A DNA stretch of 64,000 nt from Gordonia araii NBRC 100433. GTDB lineage: Bacteria > Actinomycetota > Actinomycetes > Mycobacteriales > Mycobacteriaceae. The notes beneath the pieces were generated by a model. The model did no database searches and had not been told where the DNA came from. It was given only the letters and a program-made list of their open reading frames with translations. A program made the position numbers and the translations under genes. Where the stretch lies: the NCBI RefSeq assembly GCF_000241265.1, contig NZ_BAEE01000021.1, positions 1-64,000 on the forward strand, read 5' to 3'. Shown here piece after piece: positions 1-8,428 of the stretch; position 1 is the stretch's first letter; the number at the start of each line of letters is the position of its first letter.

Positions 1-387
1 GCGATCGTCGCCGTCATCGCGACCCTGGTGGTGGCCGGCGGGGCCTTCGCCGTCTGGACCCTGTGGAGTTCGGGTCGGGACGGACCCGCGCCGACGAGCG
101 CACCGGTGACGGTCACCGAGACCGCATCGGCGACGACGACAACGGGGACTCCGCCACCGGATTCGGTGCCGTGCGACAGCACGGTCGGCGTCGGCTCGAC
201 GATGACCACCTGCCCCTTTGCCGCCGCCGTCCGCGACGCCTATCTGGCGGCCGGCGCGAAAGGTGAGGCGCGCACGGTGAGGGCCTTCAGCCCGGCGACC
301 GGGCGCTCCTATTCGATGAGCTGTGTTCCCGAGCAGGGGATTGTGGTGTGTCGCGGCGGGGATAACGCCGTCGTCCATATCTACTAG
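1..387 (+). CDS. Membrane-anchored protein of unknown function, 5' end outside window
   Basis: The frame is open from the first base, so the true start lies upstream. The visible part begins inside a hydrophobic membrane segment (AIVAVIATLVVAGGAFAVWT). A Thr/Ser/Pro-rich linker follows, then a small C-terminal domain of about 70 residues with three cysteines. This reads as a single-pass protein with an exported C-terminal domain, a common architecture in mycobacterial-type envelopes. I do not recognise the family. It ends 5 bases before the next lipoprotein gene on the same strand, so the two may be co-transcribed. Confidence 0.6.
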   Translation, partial: AIVAVIATLVVAGGAFAVWTLWSSGRDGPAPTSAPVTVTETASATTTTGTPPPDSVPCDSTVGVGSTMTTCPFAAAVRDAYLAAGAKGEARTVRAFSPATGRSYSMSCVPEQGIVVCRGGDNAVVHIY

Positions 388-392
388 TCGGT

Positions 393-1331
393 ATGAGTCG
401 TCGCCGCGTCATCTCGTATCTCGCCGTCGCGACCGCGGCCGGCTTGGTCTTCGGCGGCTGTGCCACCGGCGAGGATTCGCCCGGCCCCGCGGGCACCGCA
501 CCGGACTCGGCGGCCCCTTCGACGTCGAGCGCGTACGACCCGGGATCCTCGTCGTCGGCGCGACGTCCCGCTCCTGGTCCCGCGATGGACCGCGCGACGG
601 CCGCCCTGGCCAAGGCCTACGGCTCGCTGAATCAGCGATTGGCCGACGTCGGCGCCAACCAGAAGGTGGCCATCGCGATCCTGCCGGTCGGCAGCAGCGC
701 CGCCCCGATCGAGTTCGGCGACACCCGACCGCCGCAGGTGGCGTGGTCGACGATCAAGGTTCCACTGGTCATCGCCGCGGAACGGCATCACCGCGGGCCG
801 ATGCCGGCATCCGTCGCCGCGATCACGCGGTCGGACAACAACGCGGCGCAATCACTGTGGGCCTCGCTGGGCACCGACGAGCAGGCGGCAGCAGCGGTGA
901 CCGCGGTACTGCGCGACGGCGGTGATCGGCGATCGAGGGTCCCGTCGACGCGAAAGCGGCCACCGTACACGATCTTCGGCCAGACGGTATGGCGCATCGA
1001 CGATGCCGCTCGCTTCACCGCGGGGCTGGTGTGCTTTCCCGACGGCGAGCGGGTAAAGCAATTGATGGGGAAGGTCGACGGGGACCAACGGTGGGGCGCC
1101 GAGCGGATGCGCGCGCAGACGTTTGTTAAAGGGGGCTGGGGCCCCGGCACAGGCGGCGGATACACCGTCCGCCAGCTGGCGCTGATCAGGCACCGAGACG
1201 GGGCTCAGACGGCCGTCGCGATGGTGACCTTCGGGCCCGGGACGACCATGTCCAGCGGCACGGCCGCGCTGAACCACGTCGGCTCCTGGCTCGATCAGCA
1301 GGCGCGCCACCTGCCGCGCGGCTTCTGCTGA
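393..1331 (+). CDS. Lipoprotein serine hydrolase, beta-lactamase/PBP-like
   Basis: A 312-residue protein with a lipoprotein signal: basic N-terminus, hydrophobic stretch, and the lipobox-like FGGC with Cys23. A Ser/Pro-rich linker runs to about residue 65. The rest carries the three active-site motifs of serine beta-lactamases and penicillin-binding proteins in the usual order: S119-T-I-K122 (SxxK), S147-D-N149 (SDN) and K246-G-G248 (KTG-like). The expected role is hydrolysis or binding of peptidoglycan-type substrates at the outer face of the membrane. The third motif is KGG rather than KTG/KSG. I see no obvious omega-loop Glu of class A enzymes, so true beta-lactamase activity is doubtful. 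The start is the ATG just after the upstream stop. Confidence 0.7.
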   Translation: MSRRRVISYLAVATAAGLVFGGCATGEDSPGPAGTAPDSAAPSTSSAYDPGSSSSARRPAPGPAMDRATAALAKAYGSLNQRLADVGANQKVAIAILPVGSSAAPIEFGDTRPPQVAWSTIKVPLVIAAERHHRGPMPASVAAITRSDNNAAQSLWASLGTDEQAAAAVTAVLRDGGDRRSRVPSTRKRPPYTIFGQTVWRIDDAARFTAGLVCFPDGERVKQLMGKVDGDQRWGAERMRAQTFVKGGWGPGTGGGYTVRQLALIRHRDGAQTAVAMVTFGPGTTMSSGTAALNHVGSWLDQQARHLPRGFC

Positions 1332-1334
1332 CTG

Positions 1335-2276
1335 TTAGTCGTGTCGCGCGATGGCGGGCTCGTGGGCTGCGACGGCACTGGTCTCAATCTGAAAAGTCGA
1401 ATGAGGAACAGAAATCGCGAAGTGCTCGGCAACGCATGCCTTGACTGTCTCGAGGATCTCTACCGCGTGGCCGTCACGGAAGCAATCGTCGCGGACGACG
1501 ATGTGAGCTGTGAGAACAGGCAGTCCTGTGGCGACGGTTGACGCGTGGAGGTCGTGCACCTCGACGACGTGGTCGAGCTCGGCGATGTGACGTCGTACTT
1601 GGTCAAGGTCCAGATCGGCCGGTGTGAACTCCATCAACACGCTGGCCGTCTCGCGCATGAGTTTGATCGCGCGCGGGACGATGAGTCCGGCGATAAAGAG
1701 TCCGGCGATCGCGTCCGCTCTCATGAAGCCGGTGGTTGCGATGACTATCGCGGCGACGATCACGCCGACCGAGCCGAGAGCGTCGTTCAGGACCTCCAGA
1801 AAAGCCGCGCGCATGTTGAAGTTCGCGCTACGGCTCGACGAGAGAACCAAGATCGCGACGATGTTCGCGGCGAGGCCGACGATCCCGAATACGAGCAACT
1901 CGGTACCCGGTACCTCCGGCGGCTCGAACAGCCGCCTGACACCTTCGACGGCCGCGTATGCTCCAACGCCCAGTAGGAGGGTGGACTGGCCGAGGGCGGC
2001 GATGACCTCGATCCTCCGAAAGCCCCACGTGCGCTTGGGATTCGCCGGCCGGAGCATGAGAGTCGCCGCGATTAGTGCTACTAGCAGGCCTGACGCATCG
2101 GCAATCGCGTGAGCGGTATCGGTCAGCAGCGCGAGACTGCCGGTGATAACTGCTCCGACAGCCTGTGCCAGAACTATGACTCCAGTGACGGAGAAGGCGA
2201 ACCATAGTTTCCGCCGGTGGTCGCCAGGATGCCCGTCGGCCGCCATGGGTGTTCCGTGGTCGTGTCCTGCACCCAT
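1335..2276 (-). CDS. Cation diffusion facilitator (CDF) metal exporter
   Basis: A 313-residue CDF transporter expected to export zinc or a similar divalent metal from the cytoplasm in exchange for protons. The start is the ATG at 2276 because AAAGG sits about 8 bases upstream; an earlier in-frame ATG lacks such a site. The N-terminus has a short His/Asp patch (HDHG, then further His). About six membrane segments follow. The TM2 metal site H56-x3-D60 is present. The equivalent TM5 motif reads E161-V-L-N-D165, with Glu where zinc CDFs usually have His, so metal specificity may differ. The cytoplasmic C-terminal domain is complete. A perfect 10-bp palindrome lies in the upstream gap, and a DUF3703 relic is divergent. 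Confidence 0.88.
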   Translation of the reverse strand: MGAGHDHGTPMAADGHPGDHRRKLWFAFSVTGVIVLAQAVGAVITGSLALLTDTAHAIADASGLLVALIAATLMLRPANPKRTWGFRRIEVIAALGQSTLLLGVGAYAAVEGVRRLFEPPEVPGTELLVFGIVGLAANIVAILVLSSSRSANFNMRAAFLEVLNDALGSVGVIVAAIVIATTGFMRADAIAGLFIAGLIVPRAIKLMRETASVLMEFTPADLDLDQVRRHIAELDHVVEVHDLHASTVATGLPVLTAHIVVRDDCFRDGHAVEILETVKACVAEHFAISVPHSTFQIETSAVAAHEPAIARHD

Positions 2277-2329
2277 CGTTCCGCCTTTCGTTCCTCGTTT
2301 GCCAAACCACTCTAGCAGTAAAGAAATAC

Positions 2330-2339
2330 GTGAATTCAC
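2330..2339. promoter_or_regulatory. Palindrome in the CDF/DUF3703 divergent promoter region
   Basis: GTGAATTCAC is a perfect 10-bp palindrome in an AT-rich stretch, about 55 bases upstream of the CDF start and 135 bases upstream of the divergent DUF3703 frame. It is a plausible operator for a metal-responsive repressor, but no regulator gene is adjacent. The assignment rests only on symmetry and position. Confidence 0.35.
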
Positions 2340-2473
2340 AAAGTCGTGTACTATTAAGGTGGTCTCAAGAGTTGCCCAAGCTCAGGGGGATCGAGCGAGA
2401 TCCGTAGGGCGGTGTCCATGTCGATTCGAGCCTCGGGTGAACGAACAGGGGTCGATCACATGGAGGTAACCCG

Positions 2474-2821
2474 ATGAACCGTCTGTCCGAACCTGCCCGC
2501 CGCCGGTACCGCGAGGAGATGGCATCGGCGCGCAGCGTGACTGACCCGACCCGGCGCTGGAGCCACCTTGAACGCGCCCATATACTCTCGCAACCGGATC
2601 CGTGGCTGCATACATGCAATCCGCGGCGATGTTGACCTTGGCGATCCGTCAACGCGACCGACGCGAGGCTATCGGTCAAGTTGGTGCGGATCTTGCTCGC
2701 CGCGCCCGGATCGCTGACAGGCCGGTTCCCCGAGGGGAACACGGGCCGAGCGAGCGTCGGGCTCCTTCAGCCGATGCCGGTCCCCGGCGATCTGCAGCGA
2801 CTGCTCGATTCGGGCGCGTAG
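2474..2821 (+). pseudogene. DUF3703-family gene with two compensating frameshifts
   Basis: The first frame starts at an ATG preceded by GGAGG and reads about 46 residues typical of DUF3703 (for example HLERAHILSQPDPWLH), then reaches TGA at 2633-2635. The family-like sequence continues in the next frame from about 2611 (MLTLAIRQRDRREAIGQ). It then returns to the original frame from about 2685 (LLAAPGSLTGRFPEGNTG ... PMPVPGDLQRLL) and ends at TAG 2819-2821. The overall length is exactly 116 codons, normal for the family. DUF3703 proteins often neighbour heavy-metal transporters, which fits the CDF gene next door. It is either a decayed gene with two compensating indels or a pair of sequencing errors. 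Confidence 0.75.
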
Positions 2822-2842
2822 ATAGATCCACAGTGTCGGTGG

Positions 2843-5095
2843 CTACCCGGGGGACTCCCCGTTGCGTGTGCTGGATGCGGCGACCGACAAGTTCAGGTCG
2901 TGATCGTGTAGGTGTTGCAGCGTCGTGTCGTCGCCGGTGATGACGGCGATCGAGCTGCTTCCGATCTCGATGACCTGCGCAGTCGCGATGTCGAAGAAGA
3001 TGCCGGCAACTGCCACCTCTCTCTGCTCGCCGGCGCGCAGGACGGCCGCGTGCGACCGTAGCCGTTCGACCTGGACTGCGATATTCGTCATGCTCAGCTG
3101 GTCGACTTCCGAGTAGCCGGCCTCGGCAGCCGCGCGGCGCACGGGGTGGTCGTTCTCGTACCGTGCGAGGCTGTCTCGTGCGTTATCGAGCCATCGATCG
3201 ATGCTCGGCATTCCCGACCGTCCGCTGAGCAAGCCAGCCATGGCGCCGCATGCCGAGTGGCCGCAGACGACTACCGTCTCGACGCTCAGCACCTCAAGCG
3301 CGAATTCGAGAGCCGAGTCGACAGACGCGTCGCCGTGAGCGGGAACGATATTGCCGACATTCCGTACGGTGAACAAGTCCCCGGGCCCACTACCGGTTAT
3401 CACGTTTGGGACGATTCGCGAATCCACACATGTAAGGAAGAACGCCTCGGGATCTTGGCCGGTGCGCAACTCATCGAGATGGGGGCGTAGCAGATGCGCG
3501 TGCCCGCTGTTGTAGTCGGCGATTCCCTTTGCGAGCGATGAATCGGTCTCACGTCGTGAGCCGCGCCACGAGGCGAAGATGTCGTCGAAGGTTGCCCGTC
3601 CCAGACTGCGGGAAGGTGGTGCCTCACCCGCCCGATCCATTCGCGCTTCCCCGATCTCGACGAAACGCACCGTGCCACCGTTGGCGCGGTGCTGTCTTGC
3701 CCACTCGTCGATTGTCTCGAACGCCGCGTGGTCGAGGAAGTCAACGGTCATCTCGACTACGACGGCGGCTCCGCGCGGCACTTGCTGCAGACTGCCCGTG
3801 AGCTTCGGCAGCGACAGGAAGGTCGCGGATCCGTCGATGCGGACCCTCCACTCGCCGGTTCCGGGGATCTCGCTCGCGTCAACGGCTACCCGGACGACCC
3901 GCCAGATCAGGAGCGCGGCAGCCACCGCGAGGCCGATCAGGACACCTTCGAGGAGGTTCAGGAACACCACGCATAGGAGAGTGATCGAGTAGACGACGAG
4001 ATCGCCGGTGAGGTGCGCTAGGCGCACGTGTGACAGCTTCACGAGCTGGGTGCCGATGACCACCAGGAGTCCGGCCAGCGCGGCAAGAGGTATCTGCTCG
4101 ACCAGGCCGACCAGGGACGCAGAAAACACGAGTATCCAGAATCCGTGAAGAATCGCCGACGCACGTGTGCGTGCTCCCGCCATGACGTTCGTCGAGCTGC
4201 GGACGATGACTCCGGTGATCGGCAGGCCGCCGATCATGCCGGACAACACGTTAGCGCTGCCCTGGCCGACCATTTCCCGGTCGAAGTTGGTCCGTTCACC
4301 GCTGTGCATCTTGTCGACCGCGACCGCAGAGAGCAGGCTTTCGACACTCGCGATCAAACAGATGGTCACAATCATGAGAACGACAGCGCTCCACTCGCCA
4401 TTGGGTAGCTCGGGCAGCCCGATCGAGTCGAAGAGCGACCCGTCGATGCTCACCCGTTTGACCTCTCCCGGGATCGCGAGTGACACGATGGTTGCGACGA
4501 CGATGGCCGCAAGCGCCGCTGGGACAATTCGAATCTTGGCCGGGACGTACTTCCAGCCGAACATGATCGCAACCACCATCAGTCCCAGCCCGGCAGACCA
4601 TCCGTGAAGTGACGCCACCTGCTCAGGAAGCGCGATGACGTTCGCCCATGCGCTACTGCGCGACTCCCCGCCGAGAAGGACGTGGACTTGCTGAAGGGCA
4701 ATGGTGATTCCGATGCCGGCAAGCATCGCGTGGACAACGACCGGTGCTACCGCGAGCGCTGCCCGGGCAACCTTGCTCAAGCCGAGCAGGATCTGAAGAA
4801 TGCCGGCCACGACCACGATGAAGCAGGTGGTCCTAAAACCGAACTGATTGATGGACTCGGCGACGACGACCGTGAGTCCGGCAGCGGGGCCGCTGACCTG
4901 TAATGCGGAGCCTCCTATCGCGCCGGCGACTACACCGCCGACGATGGCGGCGATGAGGCCGGCAGCGACGGGCGCGTGAGACGCGATCGCGATCCCCAGT
5001 GACAACGGAAGGGCGACGAGAAAGACGACGATCGATGCTGGAAGGTCGTAGCGGGCGACCGCACGTGCCCGGTCGGCAATAGCTGGCTGGTTCAT
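2843..5095 (-). CDS. SulP-family transporter fused to beta-carbonic anhydrase
   Basis: A 750-residue two-domain protein. Residues about 15-405 form a SulP-type anion transporter with about ten to twelve hydrophobic segments. Residues 415-480 resemble a STAS-like domain. Residues about 515-745 are a beta-class carbonic anhydrase with the zinc ligands and dyad C556-x-D558-x-R560 and H613-x2-C616 in canonical spacing. M. tuberculosis Rv3273 has the same architecture. The likely job is bicarbonate (or sulfate) transport coupled to CO2/HCO3- interconversion at the inner face of the membrane. The gene lies downstream of the two-component genes on the same strand, after a 240-base gap holding a response-regulator-type direct repeat. 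The rest of that gap (5096-5335) shows no gene. Confidence 0.92.
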   Translation of the reverse strand: MNQPAIADRARAVARYDLPASIVVFLVALPLSLGIAIASHAPVAAGLIAAIVGGVVAGAIGGSALQVSGPAAGLTVVVAESINQFGFRTTCFIVVVAGILQILLGLSKVARAALAVAPVVVHAMLAGIGITIALQQVHVLLGGESRSSAWANVIALPEQVASLHGWSAGLGLMVVAIMFGWKYVPAKIRIVPAALAAIVVATIVSLAIPGEVKRVSIDGSLFDSIGLPELPNGEWSAVVLMIVTICLIASVESLLSAVAVDKMHSGERTNFDREMVGQGSANVLSGMIGGLPITGVIVRSSTNVMAGARTRASAILHGFWILVFSASLVGLVEQIPLAALAGLLVVIGTQLVKLSHVRLAHLTGDLVVYSITLLCVVFLNLLEGVLIGLAVAAALLIWRVVRVAVDASEIPGTGEWRVRIDGSATFLSLPKLTGSLQQVPRGAAVVVEMTVDFLDHAAFETIDEWARQHRANGGTVRFVEIGEARMDRAGEAPPSRSLGRATFDDIFASWRGSRRETDSSLAKGIADYNSGHAHLLRPHLDELRTGQDPEAFFLTCVDSRIVPNVITGSGPGDLFTVRNVGNIVPAHGDASVDSALEFALEVLSVETVVVCGHSACGAMAGLLSGRSGMPSIDRWLDNARDSLARYENDHPVRRAAAEAGYSEVDQLSMTNIAVQVERLRSHAAVLRAGEQREVAVAGIFFDIATAQVIEIGSSSIAVITGDDTTLQHLHDHDLNLSVAASSTRNGESPG

Positions 5096-5238
5096 CTATC
5101 TCCCGTGGTCTACCGATGACGGATGTGAGGGACGACCGAAAGAATCCGGATGCGTTCACCGATGGGGCAGAACTGTTACGCACACAGGCGGCTAGAAGCC
5201 GGTGCTCCATTGCACCGAACGCTGTCGACGCTAATGGC

Positions 5239-5258
5239 AAAGACTTAGTAAAGCCTTA
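5239..5258 (-). promoter_or_regulatory. 11-bp-period direct repeat, candidate OmpR-type regulator site
   Basis: Read on the minus strand, TAAGGCTTT is followed two bases later by TAAGTCTTT, giving two near-identical 9-mers one helical turn (11 bp) apart. This is the usual layout of OmpR/PhoB-family binding sites. It lies about 145 bases upstream of the SulP-carbonic anhydrase start and just downstream of the genes for an OmpR-type regulator and its sensor. The link between regulator and site is inference. Confidence 0.5.
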
Positions 5259-5335
5259 AGTAGGCGGATGCGGGTCGCATGATTCCCGTCACGCCGGTCG
5301 TTGCATGTGTCGACCGTCCCAAGTGACGCTTCCGG

Positions 5336-6472
5336 TCAATCGATAGTCGGGAGTAGGACACGAAATTCGGCGCCTCGGCCAAGGCCTTCGCTAGTCGCGA
5401 CGAGCGTGCCGCCATGCGCTTCGACTATCGCCCGCGCAATCGTTAGTCCGATCCCCGTGCCGCCGGCTTCGCGACTGCGCGACGAGTCGGTGCGATAGAA
5501 CCGGTCGAAGACGTGGGGCAGGTGGTCGGTGGCGATCCCATCGCCGTTGTCGGCGACGGTCACCGCCACGCGATCATTGTCGACGAGTCCAGCAGACACA
5601 GAAACCCGTCCGCCTCGCGGTGTATGTCGCTGGGCGTTGTTGAGAAGGTTGTGGAGAACCTGAGCGATCCGGACGGGGTCGACCATTACTCGGGCCGATG
5701 TCATGGTTCCGGTAACGAGCGTTACGCCGCTGTCAGCGAAGCGGGCCCGGGCTTCACGAACGGCCGCCGTGACCAAGGTGTCTGATCCCACCGGCGCGAA
5801 ACGCATGGACGGTACGCCCTCGGTGACTTCGGAAACCTCTGCGATGTCATCGGCCAGTCGCCGTAAACGTAGAGTCGCTCCCTTGACTACACCGAGCGTC
5901 CGTTCGTCCGCGTCCCAGATGTGGTCTTCGATCGCTTCGAGGGTGGCGGAGATCGTCGCGAGTGGTGTGCGCATCTCGTGTGCCAGGTCCGATAGCATGC
6001 GCCGGCGCGTGTCCTCGACGTGTTCCAGCCTTTCCGCCAGTTCGTTCACCGTTGCGGTGAGTTCGTCGAACTCGCTGGCCAGTCCTGACGGCACGACGCG
6101 GGTGCGATAGTCGCCGGCGCCGATCCGGGCGGCGGAGTGTGCAACGTGGGACACCGATCGCTGGACCCGTCGTGAGATGACCCAGCTAATGGCGCCGGCG
6201 AGTACTACTGATATCCCGACGCCGACGGCGATCGCCAGGATCATCGAGATGGCGAATGCGTGATCGACATGCTGAGCTTGATCCGATTCGGTGTAGAAGT
6301 GCGCGTGTTCCAGGTGACTGTGGAACACGGTCGGCGCGATGATGTATGCGACTACGCCGGCAGTTGCGGCACAGACGGCGATCACGATCCCATGCAAACC
6401 GAGGAGGCGTCCCGCGACGCCCTGCGGCATTCTTCCCGCGAACCGTTCCCGAACGTTCCACGTCCGGGTCAC
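5336..6472 (-). CDS. Sensor histidine kinase with histidine-rich external loop
   Basis: A 378-residue membrane kinase. The GTG start overlaps the stop of the response-regulator gene (GTGA), the usual coupling. Two membrane segments at about 25-48 and 72-98 bracket a short external loop (about 50-71) that contains six histidines (H51, H53, H56, H58, H68, H71) plus acidic residues. HAMP follows at about 98-150. The phospho-acceptor is H165 in the motif DLAHEMRTPLATI. The N-box (LLNNAQRHTP), the G1 box (DNGDGI) and a further glycine-rich box (GGTGIGLTIA) are intact. A His-rich sensory loop is typical of kinases that sense transition metals, so a metal signal is my inference. Confidence 0.9.
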   Translation of the reverse strand: MTRTWNVRERFAGRMPQGVAGRLLGLHGIVIAVCAATAGVVAYIIAPTVFHSHLEHAHFYTESDQAQHVDHAFAISMILAIAVGVGISVVLAGAISWVISRRVQRSVSHVAHSAARIGAGDYRTRVVPSGLASEFDELTATVNELAERLEHVEDTRRRMLSDLAHEMRTPLATISATLEAIEDHIWDADERTLGVVKGATLRLRRLADDIAEVSEVTEGVPSMRFAPVGSDTLVTAAVREARARFADSGVTLVTGTMTSARVMVDPVRIAQVLHNLLNNAQRHTPRGGRVSVSAGLVDNDRVAVTVADNGDGIATDHLPHVFDRFYRTDSSRSREAGGTGIGLTIARAIVEAHGGTLVATSEGLGRGAEFRVLLPTID

Positions 6473-7236
6473 TCGCCCGAGCCCATCCGGTATCCGACGC
6501 CGCGCACAGTGCGGATGTAGCGCCCCGACGTCGCCGAATCCCCCAGCTTCCGCCGCAGACTCGCGATGTGGACATCGACGAGATGATCGTTGGCGACCCA
6601 ATTGGAACCCCACACCCGTTCGATTAGATCGGTCCGGCGGAACACTAATCGTGGACTACTCGCGAGCGCGTCGAGGAGGTCGAACTCCTTCGCAGTGAGG
6701 GTGATCAGCTTCGAATCGACTGTCACTTCCCGTGCCTGCGGGTCGATAGTGAGGCCGCCGATGAATCGCCGCTCGTCTGTCGGCGCCTCGTCTGTCGACA
6801 TTCTTGAGCGCGGCCGCCGGAACAGCGCGTCGATCCGTGCCATCAACTCGCGAGGGCTGAACGGCTTCGTCACGTAGTCGTCGGCACCGACAGAAAGGCC
6901 GATCAGCTTGTCGACTTCGTCGGCGCGGGCCGTCACCATGACCACGTACGCGTCGGTGAATGTTCGGAGCCGACGACAGACCTCGATCCCATCGATCGAC
7001 GGCAGACCGAGGTCGAGGACGACTAGATCCGGTGGATCGGTTTGTGCTGCGTCGACGGCCGCCTCGCCGTCGACTTGGACCTCAACGTCGAAGCCTCCAC
7101 GCGTGAGGTACTCCGACAGCAGCGCCGCAAGATCCGTCTCGTCCTCCACGACGAGAGCCTTCAGTCCGAGCGAGCCACGTTGGGGTCCGGTGGGGTTCAT
7201 TGCTCCATCGTTGCTGGTCTGTGACGTGTCCGACAC
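6469..7236 (-). CDS. OmpR-family response regulator
   Basis: A 255-residue regulator. The receiver domain spans about 25-140 with acidic pocket E31-D32, phospho-acceptor D75 (VVLDLGLP) and K124 (VTKPF). A winged-helix output domain at about 160-250 ends RTVRGVGYRM. The first 20 or so residues look disordered, and a later start such as M13 is possible. It is translated before, and coupled to, the sensor kinase. It is divergent from cysK2 across a gap of about 100 bases holding an inverted repeat. Likely targets are its own region and the SulP-carbonic anhydrase gene downstream. Confidence 0.9.
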   Translation of the reverse strand: MSDTSQTSNDGAMNPTGPQRGSLGLKALVVEDETDLAALLSEYLTRGGFDVEVQVDGEAAVDAAQTDPPDLVVLDLGLPSIDGIEVCRRLRTFTDAYVVMVTARADEVDKLIGLSVGADDYVTKPFSPRELMARIDALFRRPRSRMSTDEAPTDERRFIGGLTIDPQAREVTVDSKLITLTAKEFDLLDALASSPRLVFRRTDLIERVWGSNWVANDHLVDVHIASLRRKLGDSATSGRYIRTVRGVGYRMGSGE

Positions 7237-7244
7237 CTCAGGCG

Positions 7245-7266
7245 CTCAACTTGACGAGAACTTGAG
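7245..7266. promoter_or_regulatory. Inverted repeat between response regulator and cysK2
   Basis: CTCAACTT and AACTTGAG form an 8-bp inverted repeat with one mismatch and a 6-bp spacer in the divergent gap. The position suits an operator acting on one or both genes. No factor can be named from sequence. Confidence 0.3.
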
Positions 7267-7334
7267 GTCGCGTGGACCGAAGCTTAAAGCACGTCGTGCA
7301 CTGTGGTTCACGGACCAGCACAAAGGAGTGGACC

Positions 7335-8426
7335 TTGACTCGCGAACTGCAGCACGGCACGCACATCGGCTTGGCGAACCTAGTCGGGAACACGCCGGTC
7401 ACGAGGATCGACGAACCATTCACAACGGCCGGAGAGGGTTTCTGGGCGAAGCTGGAGTGCTACAACCCGGGCGGCGGCATGAAGGATCGCCCTGCGCTGC
7501 ACATGGTGGCCGCGGCCCGCGAGCGTGGCGACCTGTTGCCCGGGGCGCGCATCGTCGAGTCGACAAGCGGGACGCTCGGGCTGGGGCTCGCCATGGCAAG
7601 CATGGTCTACGGGCACCCGCTCACCGTCGTGACCGATCCGGGACTTGAGCCCATCGTTGTGCAGATGTTGACGGCTTACGGAGCTGAGGTCGATGTCGTT
7701 ACCGAGCCTTGCCCCGTCGGCGGGTGGCAGCAGGCGCGCAAGGATCGAGTGGCCGAACGGCTGGCCCAAGACCCGACGGCGTGGTGCCCGGACCAATACA
7801 GCAATCCGGACAATGTCGCCGGCTACGAGCAACTCGGCCTCGAGTTGGCTCACCAACTCGGCGAGATCGACGTCCTCGTGTGCTCGGTCGGCACGGGTGG
7901 CCACTCCAAAGGGGTAGGGCGGACCTTGCGTCGGTTCAACCCAGGTTTGGAGATCGTCGGTGTCGACACGATCGGTTCGACGATTTTCGGCCAGCCGGCG
8001 CAGCAGCCCCGCCTGATGCGTGGCCTGGGGTCGAGCATCTTCCCCGAGAACGTCGACTACGACCTGTTCTCCGAGATCCATTGGGTGGCGCCGAACGAAG
8101 CGGTGTGGGCATGTAGAGAACTCGCCGCCAACCACTACGTTTCGGGTGGCTGGAGCGTCGGCGCTGTCTCTCTGGTGGCCGGGTGGGTTGCGCGCACGCG
8201 CGGTGCCGACACCCGGGTGGCAGCGATCTTCCCCGACGGCATGCAGCGCTATTTCGCGACTATCTACGACGATGAGTACTGTGAGCGTCATGGTCTGCTC
8301 GGGCGGCCTCCTGCAGAGTCACCGGTGACACTCGATGACCCGTTTTCCGAGCAGGTCGCGCGGTGGACCCGGTGCCCGAATCCGCAAGACCCGAAGGCGA
8401 CTATCGACGATCTCGGAGCCGAATAG
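7335..8426 (+). CDS. cysK2: CysK2-like PLP-dependent cysteine/S-sulfocysteine synthase
   Basis: A 363-residue fold-type II PLP enzyme. I chose the TTG at 7335 because AAAGGAG ends six bases upstream; the frame is open further upstream without such a site. The PLP lysine is K50 in [10 protein letters not shown], and the substrate loop reads ESTSGTLG. The long C-terminal part and the immediately following MFS gene match mycobacterial Rv0848 (CysK2)-Rv0849. CysK2 is known as an S-sulfocysteine synthase using O-phosphoserine and thiosulfate. The substrate in this organism is inferred from that resemblance. The MFS gene starts two bases after this stop. Confidence 0.85.
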   Translation: MTRELQHGTHIGLANLVGNTPVTRIDEPFTTAGEGFWAKLECYNPGGGMKDRPALHMVAAARERGDLLPGARIVESTSGTLGLGLAMASMVYGHPLTVVTDPGLEPIVVQMLTAYGAEVDVVTEPCPVGGWQQARKDRVAERLAQDPTAWCPDQYSNPDNVAGYEQLGLELAHQLGEIDVLVCSVGTGGHSKGVGRTLRRFNPGLEIVGVDTIGSTIFGQPAQQPRLMRGLGSSIFPENVDYDLFSEIHWVAPNEAVWACRELAANHYVSGGWSVGAVSLVAGWVARTRGADTRVAAIFPDGMQRYFATIYDDEYCERHGLLGRPPAESPVTLDDPFSEQVARWTRCPNPQDPKATIDDLGAE

Positions 8427-8428
8427 AA

